45,698 nucleotides of DNA from Sphingorhabdus sp. (GCF_023910635.1 NZ_JAAVVZ010000020.1:1-45698), one strand, 5' to 3'; positions 34,353 to 43,412 are shown, counted from the first letter of the stretch. Program-made: numbers and translations. Notes: generated from the letters alone by a model not told the origin.

Positions 34353-36538
34353 TATTGTCCATCCCCACTGGCAGCCGATATGGCGCTCGCAGGCACATCA
34401 GCAGGTTCAAGTGCGCCGCCTGCCGGAGGCCGCGTCAGATTGCCGTCTGCGCCGATCATGATGTCGTTCGCCCGCGTATTTGGTTCAGTTGGCGGCGTGG
34501 CGCCCATATAATCGCGCAGCAATTCATCGATGCTCGGCTCAATATCCGGATTACGCACCCGTTGCATGTCGCGTACATAATCATAACGACGCGCGGTCAA
34601 ACGATCACCATCTTGCCGGGTCCGCAAGATTGTAGGCCGGATAAACACCATCAGGTTCGTTTTGCTTCGGCTGCGGCTGCGCGACTTAAACAGCTCACCA
34701 ATAAGCGGAATGTCGCTGAGCAACGGAATACGCTCAATCGTGCGGCGCTCGTCATCGTTAAGCAGCCCGCCTATCGCCAGCAATTGGCCATCGCCGACCG
34801 TCAACGTGGTCTCGAATTCGCGTTTGTTGAGGACAAGATCGTTGGACCGCGAAGATACAGGGCCCGCAACGCTTGACACCTCTTGCTTGAGGAACAGCTT
34901 CACATCGCCTTGCGCGTTGACCTGCGGCGTGACCTCAAGCTTGATGCCGACTTCCTGACGCTGCACGGTGCGGAATGCATTTTCAAAGTTTGCGGACAAT
35001 TGTTCGCCCGTGCTGACCGGCACTTCTTGGCCGACCAGAAACTTCGCCTTTTGGTTGTTCAGGGTCACAATATGCGGCGTCGCCAAAAGGTTTGATTCCG
35101 TGTCCGATGCAATTGCGTTGATGATTGTGCCAAAAATCGCATTGTTACCGATATCGAGGGCGAAGCCGCCAAAGCCGCCCGTCGCGCTTAAAATAGATGC
35201 CGCCGCCGCTTCTTGCAGGCTATCACCCAAGGCGCTGCTGGTCCCGGTGGTCGTGGTGTTGCCGTTCACAGTCGTCGTCGTGCGCGTCAACTCCTCGGCC
35301 CCAATGGCACCTGCTATTGTCAGGATATTGGGCGAAGCGTTGGAGTAATTGGTCGCTGCAAAAGGCGCGTCCTTGCCCCCCACGAGGAATTGCACGCCAA
35401 GCTTTTTGGCGGCCTCATTGCCGATTTCCACCACAATGGCTTCGACCAGAACCTGTTCAGGCCGTGTATCCAATTGCCGGATCAATTCGCCCAAGCTGCG
35501 CTGGACGTCCGGATTAGCAGCGACGATGAGGGCATTTGTGCCTTCATAACGCGTCACAACAATAGGCCCGCGTCCGCCAATGCCGTTCGTGCCTGCGCCA
35601 GAAGATGTCGCAACGATTGGCGCGGATGGGGCAGCCGGCGCTCCGCCGTTCGCAGGTGCAGCTACGGACGGCATGTCGCTGGCCCGCGCACCACCGCTTT
35701 GTCCGCCAATCAGCGATTGGACCGTTTCAAGTAAAGTTTCGGCGTTCGCATGCTCAAGCCGGTAAACACGAATTTCCGCCCCAGATTGCGCACGGGCATC
35801 TAATTGCTTCGCCATTTCGGCAAAGCGCGCGACGGATGTTGGGTCGCCGCGCAACGCGATTGCGTTGCTGCTGTCGATGGCAGCGATCGATACCGGCGCA
35901 CGCGCGCCTTCGCCCCCGCCCTGGCCAGCCAATCCCTGCAATGCCGTCGCAATTTCGCGTGCGCCAGCATATTCGAGCGTCACAATCTGCGTGGCTGCAC
36001 TGTCGCGGTCAATCTGGCGGATGAGATCGCGGATCCGGCGGATATTGTCGGCATAATCGGCCACCACAAGGCTATTTGCGCTGCGGTTCGCCGTTAGCGA
36101 ACCTTCCCGGCTGATTAACGGACGAAGCGTTTCCACCGCCGTGGTTGCGTCAATCGACCGCAAGCGGAACACTTCGGTTACAAACTGGCTGGCGGATTCG
36201 GCCCGGCTTCCTACGCGTGTTGGCTGCGTTGCCGCGCCGTCCGAGGGCTGAATGCGATATCCCCCGCCGCGCATGGGAATGGCGACAAGGCCATTTGCAC
36301 GCAATGTCGACAAAAACACTTCGAAATATTCCGAACGCGACAATGGGCGGTCGGTCACAACCGACACCTTACCGCTGACACGGCCATCAACGATGAAGGT
36401 TTGTCCCGTAACGCGCGCGGCGTCTTGCACAAAAGCGCGGATGTCGGCGTCGCGGACGTTCAATGTCTGCTGCGCGATGACTGGCGTGGTAAAAATAAGC
36501 GTGCTGCACGCCAACCATAAGGAGAATTTACGGATCAC
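34352..36538 (-). CDS. gspD: Type II secretion secretin D
   Basis: Outer-membrane channel, 728 residues. A signal peptide (FSLWLACSTLIFTTPVIA) is followed by N0 (LNVRDADIRAFVQDAARVTG), N1-N3 domains and the secretin core with VPVSTGEQ and a VGDGQLLAIGGLLNDDERRT segment. An Ala/Pro/Gly-rich insertion (about residues 285-325) lies in the N3 region. There is no obvious cysteine lipidation, so a pilotin may be unnecessary or encoded elsewhere. One-base overlaps with both gspC and gspE. Confidence 0.96.
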   Translation of the reverse strand: MIRKFSLWLACSTLIFTTPVIAQQTLNVRDADIRAFVQDAARVTGQTFIVDGRVSGKVSVVTDRPLSRSEYFEVFLSTLRANGLVAIPMRGGGYRIQPSDGAATQPTRVGSRAESASQFVTEVFRLRSIDATTAVETLRPLISREGSLTANRSANSLVVADYADNIRRIRDLIRQIDRDSAATQIVTLEYAGAREIATALQGLAGQGGGEGARAPVSIAAIDSSNAIALRGDPTSVARFAEMAKQLDARAQSGAEIRVYRLEHANAETLLETVQSLIGGQSGGARASDMPSVAAPANGGAPAAPSAPIVATSSGAGTNGIGGRGPIVVTRYEGTNALIVAANPDVQRSLGELIRQLDTRPEQVLVEAIVVEIGNEAAKKLGVQFLVGGKDAPFAATNYSNASPNILTIAGAIGAEELTRTTTTVNGNTTTTGTSSALGDSLQEAAAASILSATGGFGGFALDIGNNAIFGTIINAIASDTESNLLATPHIVTLNNQKAKFLVGQEVPVSTGEQLSANFENAFRTVQRQEVGIKLEVTPQVNAQGDVKLFLKQEVSSVAGPVSSRSNDLVLNKREFETTLTVGDGQLLAIGGLLNDDERRTIERIPLLSDIPLIGELFKSRSRSRSKTNLMVFIRPTILRTRQDGDRLTARRYDYVRDMQRVRNPDIEPSIDELLRDYMGATPPTEPNTRANDIMIGADGNLTRPPAGGALEPADVPASAISAASGDGQ

Positions 36539-37356
36539 TATTGTTCCAAATTTAGAGCGATGGGGACCTTTGAACCGCCGCGTTCGACTTCGACGCTTAT
36601 GCGGGCTCCGGGTCGGAATTGTGCTACGACGTCAGTGGCGGATGAGACGGGACGACCATTGACGGCGACAACGATGTCACCTGGCTGAAATCCAGCGAGC
36701 CGAAGCATGGACCCGTCGTCCTGGGCCTTCAAAACTAGGCCAGTGACCCTGCCTCCTTCGTTGCGCGGCGCAAAGCCAATGGCCTTTTGCAGCGTTCGGG
36801 CGTTCAACCCTCCCGTGGAGGACAAGCCAATTGCTGGTTGAGGCGCATCTCCAGAGGGGCTGACCGTTTCCGCCGGAACCGACTGATCCAGATACAGTGA
36901 CTCCTTCACCCCGCCGCGCGACAATATCACATGGTCAAAAGCAACTGAGTCCAACGTCACGCCCGGCGCAACTTCTTCACCCACGGCAAAACTATTTTGG
37001 ATACCGTCCTCGCCAGCAATAATGGCGGAACCGCCTCCTGAGCTTTCATTTGCGCGCACGCCAAACAAAACCAGGCTTAAGGACGTGACATTTTGCGTGG
37101 TCGCTGCGGGCGCATCGGTGCGATAAAAAGGATCAAAGCCCCTAAAAAGCGCGAGCCGAGCCGATGGTGAAACCACACTGACCGATGGCGCGCGCCATCC
37201 GGCAAGAGGTCCAACCGGTATGACAACGACCCAAAAAAGCCGCGTCACCTGAATAGCCAGAAGGACGACAATCAAAGCAATAAGGACATTGCCAACAGGC
37301 AGCAACGTCAGCGCACGAGATTGCACCCTAACCCTTTCAGCCAATGATCTTGCCAC
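36538..37356 (-). CDS. gspC: Type II secretion protein C
   Basis: 272 residues: one N-terminal membrane anchor (VLIALIVVLLAIQVTRLFWVV), the HR domain (about 95-155, LVLFGVRANESSGGGSAIIAGEDG and GEEVAPGVTLDSVAFDHVILSRGG) that contacts the secretin, and a C-terminal PDZ domain (LRLAGFQPGDIVVAVNGRPVSS) often involved in substrate choice. First gene of the operon; the 124 bases before it up to the next terminator must hold the promoter, although I could not assign boxes. Confidence 0.93.
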   Translation of the reverse strand: MARSLAERVRVQSRALTLLPVGNVLIALIVVLLAIQVTRLFWVVVIPVGPLAGWRAPSVSVVSPSARLALFRGFDPFYRTDAPAATTQNVTSLSLVLFGVRANESSGGGSAIIAGEDGIQNSFAVGEEVAPGVTLDSVAFDHVILSRGGVKESLYLDQSVPAETVSPSGDAPQPAIGLSSTGGLNARTLQKAIGFAPRNEGGRVTGLVLKAQDDGSMLRLAGFQPGDIVVAVNGRPVSSATDVVAQFRPGARISVEVERGGSKVPIALNLEQ

Positions 37357-37480
37357 AATACCCCCCTGGCGACTCCACGCGTTGAAGCGGGATTAAGACG
37401 CCGTTGTGACCTAAAAGTGAAGTTAAAATGACATTTTCATGACGATCACTGCCTACAGCGTGCACGATAGGCAAAACAAA

Positions 37481-37508
37481 GGCGGCACGTTGATGACAAC
37501 ATGCCGCC
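37481..37508 (-). terminator. Terminator of the TonB receptor transcription unit
   Basis: GGCGGCA-C-GTTG, loop ATGA, CAAC-A-TGCCGCC: a stem of 7 plus 4 bp with one mismatch and a 4-base loop. On the minus strand it is followed by TTTGTTTTGCC. It lies 24 bases after the receptor stop, so it separates the receptor/lipoprotein genes from the gsp operon. Confidence 0.75.
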
Positions 37509-37532
37509 GTAAGTCAGGGAGTTGTAAAACCG

Positions 37533-40244
37533 TTAAAAATTTATTTCAACGCCGATTGAGGCACTGATGCCCTGCTTGTAGCGGTTGTAGAAAATCACAT
37601 TATCACCGCTTTCCTGCCGTTCCTGATACTTTGTATTGGTTAGGTTACGCAATTCAAACTTCAGCTCAGCCTCGTTACCGCCAACGGTAAAGCCTTCGCG
37701 TGCAACGAAATCCAACTGGATGCCGGGGCGTTCCTTGATATCAGGTTGCCCCGATGCGCCTCGGCTGGTGACCCGGTCGGTTGCAAATGTGAACAATATT
37801 GTCTGCTGCGACAGACGTTCGGTATCTTCCAAGCCAAGCTGCAGATTGACCAGATGATCCGACTGGCCAGTCAAGGGCGAACCATTGGTGAAAAAGTCGA
37901 GCGCGCTTGTTGAGGATGAGTTAAACACAGCAACGGGGTCGCCTGCCTTCACGCCCAGCTTTGACTGGGTGTAGGTGTAGTTTACGATTGCCACTGCGCG
38001 GCGAGTGGCGAAAAAGCCCTTTTCACCTATGCCCGACAGATCGAAATATTTCTGTGTTTCGATTTCCACACCGTACAAATCTGCCTTTGGCGCATTGGCA
38101 AAGCTGGTGACAACCGAGTTATCATCAAAGCTTGAGAAGGACTCGATGGGACTGTCAATCCGTTTGAAGAATGCCGCTACCGTAAAGCGTTGGTCACGAT
38201 CGAAATAATACTCGTAACGCGCTTCTGCGTTATACAACTGGCTGTCGGTCAATAACGGGTTCCCGCGGAACAAGCGGTTCGAATCGGTGTCATAAAAGTT
38301 CTGGAAAATCAGTTCGCGGAATTGCGGACGGGCAATTGTTTTTGACCCGCTTACACGGAATTTCATTTGGTCATTGATGTCCCACGTCAATGTCGCGGCG
38401 GGCAACCAATATGCACGATCAAGACTGGTGGAGGCTAACGACGCCGTAGGCACATTGAAAACCTGCACGGGCGCAACAGATTGCGTCGCCTTTTCATAAC
38501 GCACACCGATGTTAACGCTGATTTCAGGCGTGATGAATGCCTGAATCTGGCCATAACCAGCATGGGTAAGTAATCCCGCGTCAAACACTGGGTTGGCTTC
38601 GTTGGTGTCAGTCAATGTGATTTTATAAAAATCGATCACATCAGGTTGCAGCAAGAAATCCGGACGGAAAAGTGCCGAAACGATTGGTGTCCCGCCTGGC
38701 GCAGTAAACAAAAAGTCACGACGCTCGGTACGGCGCTTGGTGTCAGCATAGGCATAACCAACCGTACCTGTCATATCCGGCGTGATCTTGAACGACAAAT
38801 CAGCACTTCCCGACCAGAGGTCCTCGTTCAGGTAGGAATAACTTACCTCAGCGCTGCCCTGCTGTCCGTTGTTCAGACGGTTGATGAAAACCTGTCCAAA
38901 GGGATCTGACGCTTGGTTGCTGCGATAATATTCAAAACTGAATTCATCAGGCGCTTCCCGCTTTGAATTGGCATAGCCAACACGGAAACTGAAGTTCACG
39001 TCGGGCGATAGCTTGAATTCGCCAACAAGTTGCGAATTAACCAACTGCCGCTCATACCATGCCGTGTCCTGCTGCAACAATGTCGCAGTTGGCGAAAGGT
39101 TTTGCCGCGTACCGATTCCGAGACGCGCTTGTTTCAGCGTGTCGCGAATGAAGACATTGGTCCAACGCACCTTTTGCTCGCCCGCTTCGATGCCAAAGCC
39201 AACAAGGCCGTTAACAACGAGGCGGTTGTCAGTTATAACCTTCCGAAAATCCAATTCTTTCTGGCTGAGGTCAAGCGTCGATGCCGTCTGCTGCAACGTG
39301 TCGCGTGTGCGCCATTTGTTGCTGTAACCTGCGTTGAACAGGATACCCATTGTGGCATCGTCACCAATTTCGAAATTGGTACCTCCGGTAATATTTGCCG
39401 AACCATTTGCTGGCAGATTATAATCACGCTGCACCACGGCATTGCGTCCTGTCACCAACTGGCTTGCAATGGCTTGCGTGTCGACGCCGCCGGTACTTAT
39501 GCGCTGACCACTGGTAAGATAGCCCGCCAGAGCGGGCCTTAGATCACGATTCCCATTGTCAAAGCCGCTCCAATCGGAGGAGCTGCCATAATATGTGTAG
39601 CCAAGCTGATTAGTCGTTTCGCCGTTAATGCTGGCATCGGCGCTCATCGTCAGGAAGGTTTCGCGCGGGATTGCTTTGGTGGTCAAATTGATCACGCCGC
39701 CGCCAAATTCGCCAGGAAAGTTGGCGGAATAGGTTTTCTGGACCAGTGACGAAGCAATGACGCTTGTCGGAAACAGATCAAGGGGAACAACGCGTTTCAG
39801 AGGCTCAGGGCTCGGTAATGGCGAGCCGTTCAGCAAGGCTAAAGAGTAGCGATCACCCAAGCCACGCACATAGACAAAGCCGCCACCCACGACGCTCAAA
39901 CCCGTTACGCGCGAGAGGGCCCCCGCAATATCGCCTTCACCTGTCCGTTCTATATCTGCCGCTGAAAGCACCGACACAACTTGCGGTGCATTTTTTGAAA
40001 TATTGCGATCCAGATACCCTCGGACAACAATTTCTTCACCGCCGAACGATACGTCAACCTCTTCCTGTTCGGCAGGTTGTTCCGCTGTCTCGGTAATTGC
40101 GCCTTCTGGCGATGGTTCTGCTGCTTCGGCTGCCGCAGGCTCGGCGCTTTGCGCGAATGCCAACGACGGCGCGACAAGTGCTGACGTTACAAGCAACAGG
40201 CTGATTGCCCCCAATGGCTTCAACATTTTCATTCCCTTTTTCAT
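37533..40244 (-). CDS. TonB-dependent outer-membrane receptor
   Basis: About 903 residues. Signal peptide LKPLGAISLLLVTSALVAPSLAFAQ; then an Ala/Glu/Pro-rich spacer, the TonB-box-like EEIVVRG, a plug domain (APQVVSVLSAADIERTGEGD, GFVYVRGLGDRYSLALLNG, EFGGGVINL) and a 22-strand-type barrel ending in IGVEINF with the terminal aromatic signal. ATGs at 40244, 40232 and 40226 are all possible; the last has AAGGGA at best spacing. The ligand is unknown. It follows the surface lipoprotein gene by 62 bases and precedes the secretion operon, a linkage suggesting that receptor, lipoprotein and secretion system cooperate. Confidence 0.9.
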   Translation of the reverse strand: MKKGMKMLKPLGAISLLLVTSALVAPSLAFAQSAEPAAAEAAEPSPEGAITETAEQPAEQEEVDVSFGGEEIVVRGYLDRNISKNAPQVVSVLSAADIERTGEGDIAGALSRVTGLSVVGGGFVYVRGLGDRYSLALLNGSPLPSPEPLKRVVPLDLFPTSVIASSLVQKTYSANFPGEFGGGVINLTTKAIPRETFLTMSADASINGETTNQLGYTYYGSSSDWSGFDNGNRDLRPALAGYLTSGQRISTGGVDTQAIASQLVTGRNAVVQRDYNLPANGSANITGGTNFEIGDDATMGILFNAGYSNKWRTRDTLQQTASTLDLSQKELDFRKVITDNRLVVNGLVGFGIEAGEQKVRWTNVFIRDTLKQARLGIGTRQNLSPTATLLQQDTAWYERQLVNSQLVGEFKLSPDVNFSFRVGYANSKREAPDEFSFEYYRSNQASDPFGQVFINRLNNGQQGSAEVSYSYLNEDLWSGSADLSFKITPDMTGTVGYAYADTKRRTERRDFLFTAPGGTPIVSALFRPDFLLQPDVIDFYKITLTDTNEANPVFDAGLLTHAGYGQIQAFITPEISVNIGVRYEKATQSVAPVQVFNVPTASLASTSLDRAYWLPAATLTWDINDQMKFRVSGSKTIARPQFRELIFQNFYDTDSNRLFRGNPLLTDSQLYNAEARYEYYFDRDQRFTVAAFFKRIDSPIESFSSFDDNSVVTSFANAPKADLYGVEIETQKYFDLSGIGEKGFFATRRAVAIVNYTYTQSKLGVKAGDPVAVFNSSSTSALDFFTNGSPLTGQSDHLVNLQLGLEDTERLSQQTILFTFATDRVTSRGASGQPDIKERPGIQLDFVAREGFTVGGNEAELKFELRNLTNTKYQERQESGDNVIFYNRYKQGISASIGVEINF

Positions 40245-40306
40245 ATTTAAAAAAGGGGCGGGGTGCCTGGCCATGCCTGCACCCCACCCCAATCAGTTAT
40301 CGCCTA

Positions 40307-41878
40307 TCAATAGGTAGGGAGTGAGGTGCAAAGCCCGGTAACGCTTGTGCCGAATGTGGCGGTCGCGCTGTTGCAAGTCCAACCAGCATACCAGGTGTCA
40401 TTGGCATCACGCACCGCACCAACATAGGTCGTTGCGTCAAAGAAAGCATTCAACGTGCTCGCATTGAATGCACTCACTGCCGTTTCGCTCGCACCATTGA
40501 TGAACAAAGATGTGAGGCTCGGCGTGAACGCGCTGTTGTTACCATTGCTTCCCGAACCGAAAACACCAGCAACTTCTGCTTCCGATACGCCATTCGAACC
40601 GCGGAACGCTGGTGTGCCACACTGAGCAACAACCGAGCGGACCAAAGGTGCGCCAGCTTCATCTATGCTCGCGTCCGCAGTTGCCGAAATTGTCTGCGGG
40701 CGGCTGATGCGCAAGCAGGACGTGTTCGGGCTAGCGATGACGCCATTGACCAACGAATAATCGGTACCACCGCGAAGGAGGATTGCCGAGAGGTTGCCAA
40801 TGTTGCTGCGCTGGATGAAGGTAAAGTTAGCAACGCGGGTATTCTGACGCGGCGTGTTGCCGTCCAGAGCGTTATCCGAGTCTGCCTCGATCATTGAGTC
40901 GCCCGCGCCTTGACGTTGAACTGCAATCACATACTGGAAGTTTGCCTTAACACCGGTGTCAGTGTCGAGATTGTCATCATCGGCGCCAACGGCAACGAAA
41001 TACTTCATGTTTACGCTGCCACCGAAGAATTCGGCAGCATCGTCCGAGCTGTTGAACGATTGAATGTTGTTCAACACCGTACCCGAACCAACGCCACCCG
41101 TTGTTAAAGCCTGAAGCTCCGAGTCACCCGACAAAACAAACCCAGAATAACGGATTTGAACATAGCTCAACCGACCGCTATTGTCGGCAGAGTTCGCACC
41201 GCCATAACGCGCCGGATCAACTGCGCCTTCAACCTGACGCTCGCATGCGGCAGTGCCTGGTGTGGCTGCTGGTGCAAGGCAATCGGTGATGGGCGCACGA
41301 CCGTTAAGAACGACACCGCCCCATTGACCGATCGAACTATCGGTGTTCAAGCCTAGAACATTGTCGCGGCTGGTGAAGATGATGGGCAGTGCGGCAGTAC
41401 CGATTGCATTGATGCGGTTGCCGCGGTTGACGTTCAACCACGATACGCCGGTGCCACCAAAAACGATAACGCCAGGTGCGATGGTCAGGGTTACTGCTGT
41501 GTTGGTGGACGTAGCGCCTTGGTCGGTACCGACATCAACGCGGCCGCCCAAACGATACAAAAGGCCTGTTACCTTTGGCAAAGTAGTGCTGGTGTTAATC
41601 TGTGCTGGCAAGGTGCAGACGCGATAAGTGCCGGTTGGACCCGTAATAGTGCCGCTATCGGTCAAACCCTGCGCATCGGAAATTGTGGGGCAGCCCGTCG
41701 CAGGCGTAACTGTTGCCGGTGGCGGCGGTGGGGGTGGCGGCGGAGGCGGTGGAGCAGGGTTGTTGATGGTGATGTTACCACCGGTACCTGGCGACGCGAT
41801 ATCATCTGCGCCACAGCCAGTGACAAGGACGGCTGCTGCTGTCGCATATACGATCCCGCGCAATTTAGGGTCAAACAT
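40307..41878 (-). CDS. Large surface lipoprotein with poly-proline linker and beta-helix-like domain
   Basis: 523 residues from ATG 41878, which has GGAG 8-12 bases upstream; an upstream in-frame start (41896) lacks this. The lipobox VTGC gives lipidated Cys22, followed by Gly (no inner-membrane retention Asp). A linker ends in twelve prolines. The main part is repetitive, rich in Asn/Gly/Ser, with blocks IGQWGGVVLNGRAPI, SGRLSYVQIRYSG, TTGGVGSGTVLNNIQ, DDAAEFFGGSVNMKYFVAVGADDDN, typical of a parallel beta-helix family found in proteobacteria and Bacteroidetes next to TonB receptors. Four or more cysteines occur near the ends. It is a plausible substrate of the adjacent type II secretion system. 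No enzyme motif is recognised. Confidence 0.8.
   Translation of the reverse strand: MFDPKLRGIVYATAAAVLVTGCGADDIASPGTGGNITINNPAPPPPPPPPPPPPATVTPATGCPTISDAQGLTDSGTITGPTGTYRVCTLPAQINTSTTLPKVTGLLYRLGGRVDVGTDQGATSTNTAVTLTIAPGVIVFGGTGVSWLNVNRGNRINAIGTAALPIIFTSRDNVLGLNTDSSIGQWGGVVLNGRAPITDCLAPAATPGTAACERQVEGAVDPARYGGANSADNSGRLSYVQIRYSGFVLSGDSELQALTTGGVGSGTVLNNIQSFNSSDDAAEFFGGSVNMKYFVAVGADDDNLDTDTGVKANFQYVIAVQRQGAGDSMIEADSDNALDGNTPRQNTRVANFTFIQRSNIGNLSAILLRGGTDYSLVNGVIASPNTSCLRISRPQTISATADASIDEAGAPLVRSVVAQCGTPAFRGSNGVSEAEVAGVFGSGSNGNNSAFTPSLTSLFINGASETAVSAFNASTLNAFFDATTYVGAVRDANDTWYAGWTCNSATATFGTSVTGLCTSLPTY
41718..41753 (-). repeat. Poly-proline codon tract (12 CCN codons)
   Basis: Twelve consecutive proline codons of mixed third base (GGN triplets on the plus strand) form the spacer between the lipid anchor and folded domain of the lipoprotein. 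Codon mixing lowers but does not remove slippage potential. Long proline runs normally need EF-P to be translated. Confidence 0.9.
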
Positions 41879-42090
41879 TCTTATTCTCCGCAACAAATAT
41901 GGCTTGCCCGATTATAGGCAGTTGCAACGGACCAGCGACGAATCAACATAGGTCCCACCCGTTGACCTTGCCGCCGATAGGGGACGCCTATGACAAGGCT
42001 GTGCGTATCACATTGCAGTTGGAAGAATATTTTGCGTCAGTAATATGACAAATCGCAGGCCACTTGTTACCGCGGCCCTGTTTCCAAACA
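41879..42090 (-). promoter_or_regulatory. Upstream region of the lipoprotein-receptor unit
   Basis: No gene seen. On the minus strand a TATAAT -10 box lies at 41916-41911, placing transcription start about 26 bases before the lipoprotein ATG; the -35 region is poor, as for an activated promoter. The Shine-Dalgarno CGGAG is at 41890-41886. The rest, up to the terminator at 42091, shows nothing definite. Confidence 0.4.
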
Positions 42091-42123
42091 AAAAAAGCGA
42101 GCCTGTCCGGCTCGCCCTTTTTT
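42091..42123. terminator. Bidirectional rho-independent terminator
   Basis: Stem GCGAGCC (42097-42103) / GGCTCGC (42109-42115), loop TGTCC, A-run on the left and CCTTTTTTT on the right, so it can work on both strands. It is probably the terminator of the TPR gene on the minus strand, from which it is now separated by the repeat element at 42171-42438. Confidence 0.85.
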
Positions 42124-42174
42124 AGCTTTAACAATACTAAACTTCAGCGACGGTGGCTTAGGATCAGGACCTAG

Positions 42175-42434
42175 GGTCAGGACCTATTAATCCACCTTCG
42201 CGGCGTCAAAATGGCAAAGATATCGAAGCAAAATGGCCGCCGCAGGCAGTAATTCTGCCTGCAAGGGCATTTTGCTTTGAGATCGAAGCCATTTTGGCGT
42301 CCGAAGGATTTGACCCATTTTGTCCATTGCCGCGTTGGCAAGCTTGGACTTAGAACCACTAAGCCCTGCGCTTGCCGCCTTGCACTGAACAAAATGGCCT
42401 CAAACCGCGAAGGTGGATTTAAGTGGTCCTGACC
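42175..42434. mobile_element. MITE-like palindromic repeat, copy 2 (after the TPR gene)
   Basis: A 260-bp non-coding element flanked by CTAG on both sides (42171-42174, 42435-42438). Its core (42193-42415) is in the opposite orientation to copy 1 and nearly identical to it. The outer arms are GGTCAGGACC plus TATTAATC on the left and the complement of GGTCAGGACCACTTAAATC on the right, pairing with one deletion and about one mismatch. Immediately to the left is a second partial end, TTAG-GATCAGGAC (42158-42170), like a solitary terminal repeat. The right-hand CTAG supplies the TPR gene stop codon. The 71-codon frame crossing it is not protein-like. Confidence 0.87.
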
Positions 42435-42815
42435 CTAGCGCGTCGCGACCCGCGTTTGCAGATTGGCGAACGCCTCGCGTGCTGCAACCTTGGAATTCAT
42501 CACGCGGCCATCGGCTAGAACCAAGTCCACGCTTTCACGCGCCTGCATCGCTGCCTTGAAATACCCAGCTGCCTGCTCGGTCTGCCCCATACGAGCATAA
42601 GCGCGTCCGAGATTAAGCAGTTTTGCAGGGTCATGCTTGCTGACCTGCTCGCTGGCCAAGATTTGTGAGACCGCGCGCTCATTATCACCGCGCATGAGGG
42701 CTTCATATCCGATGGAGCCCTTTGGGTATGAAATTTCGCCAACTGCACCCGGATTAGCCTGTGCTGCAACTGAAATAGTTCCGGCGATCAAGGCGCCCAA
42801 CAACATCATTTTCAT
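42435..42815 (-). CDS. Small exported TPR protein
   Basis: 126 residues with a signal peptide (MKMMLLGALIAGTISVAAQA) and two TPR-like helical units (GYEALMRGDNERAVSQILASEQ and KLLNLGRAYARMGQTEQAAGYFKAAMQA). TPR proteins mediate binding; no partner is apparent. Start ATG 42815 has AAGGAGAA at good spacing. The TAG stop lies in the CTAG target site of repeat copy 2, so the present C-terminus (QTRVATR) might have been altered by the insertion. Confidence 0.8.
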   Translation of the reverse strand: MKMMLLGALIAGTISVAAQANPGAVGEISYPKGSIGYEALMRGDNERAVSQILASEQVSKHDPAKLLNLGRAYARMGQTEQAAGYFKAAMQARESVDLVLADGRVMNSKVAAREAFANLQTRVATR

Positions 42816-42840
42816 AGCGATTCTCCTTATCCTGCCAACT

Positions 42841-42868
42841 ATGTTACACTTTAATGACAGTCTTGCAA
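42841..42868 (-). promoter_or_regulatory. Likely promoter of the TPR gene
   Basis: On the minus strand TTGCAA (42868-42863) and TAACAT (42846-42841) are 16 bp apart, about 26 bases upstream of the start codon, which is preceded by AAGGAGAA. A nearby repeated ATGACATTAA / TGTCATTAA motif could be a regulator site. Confidence 0.4.
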
Positions 42869-43034
42869 CATTAATGTCATAAAAATGTAATGCTAGGCGA
42901 ATTGCCGAAAAACATCCAACGATGTCGCATATTTAAGTCATAAATATTATATGAAAACAGTATAATAACCGCATGAAGCGACCATGTACCTTCCCTAGTG
43001 CGCCGACGGAGACATACGCAGGGAAGGTTAAATC

Positions 43035-43355
43035 ATGCGCACCTTTACCCACGTCAATTTTGGCTAAGCAGGCGGTTTCTCCAGTCTTGTCTCGGGCGTC
43101 CCTCATAACGCCGAAAAGTAGAAAGGCGGCGCTGACCAGCGCATCACGCAAGGCAGCTATGCCCAAGGCGTGCGCGGCGTGCTGCCAATGGCAACGTGGC
43201 CCAGGCGCGCCAACTTTGCGCGGGAAAAACGTTACTCCACGACGGTCTATCTGACTGCGCTTGACCATGAACAACATGGAAAATATCCCGATATGGCGGC
43301 CGCGCGTGCGGAACTTAATGGCAAGAAAACTGTCATTGATCTGCCATACGCCTGA
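43035..43355 (+). pseudogene. Possible decayed small gene with two in-frame stops
   Basis: From ATG 43035, preceded by GGGAAGG at good spacing, one frame runs 107 codons to a TGA at 43353-43355, interrupted by TAA (43065) and TAG (43119). The later part reads protein-like (TTVYLTALDHEQHGKYPD, AAARAELNGKKTVIDLPYA), with codon use like the neighbours. A GTG at 43170 could still start a 61-residue product. I do not recognise the family. A TATAAT hexamer at 42961-42966 could serve as -10. It may be only chance open sequence. Confidence 0.3.
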
Positions 43356-43412
43356 CCCATCGGTCGGCTACCCCAGTTACGTTCGAAACGCGTCTGGTGG
43401 GGGTAAAAGCAG

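Noticed and set aside
42177-42392. 71-codon minus-strand frame across repeat copy 2
   Set aside because: Wholly inside the repeat; its translation reflects repeated CAAAATGGC-type DNA motifs rather than a protein.
42933-43277. Minus-strand 114-codon frame in the gap before the LpxH-like gene
   Set aside because: No ribosome-binding site and no recognisable protein; the plus-strand frame with in-frame stops looks better supported.
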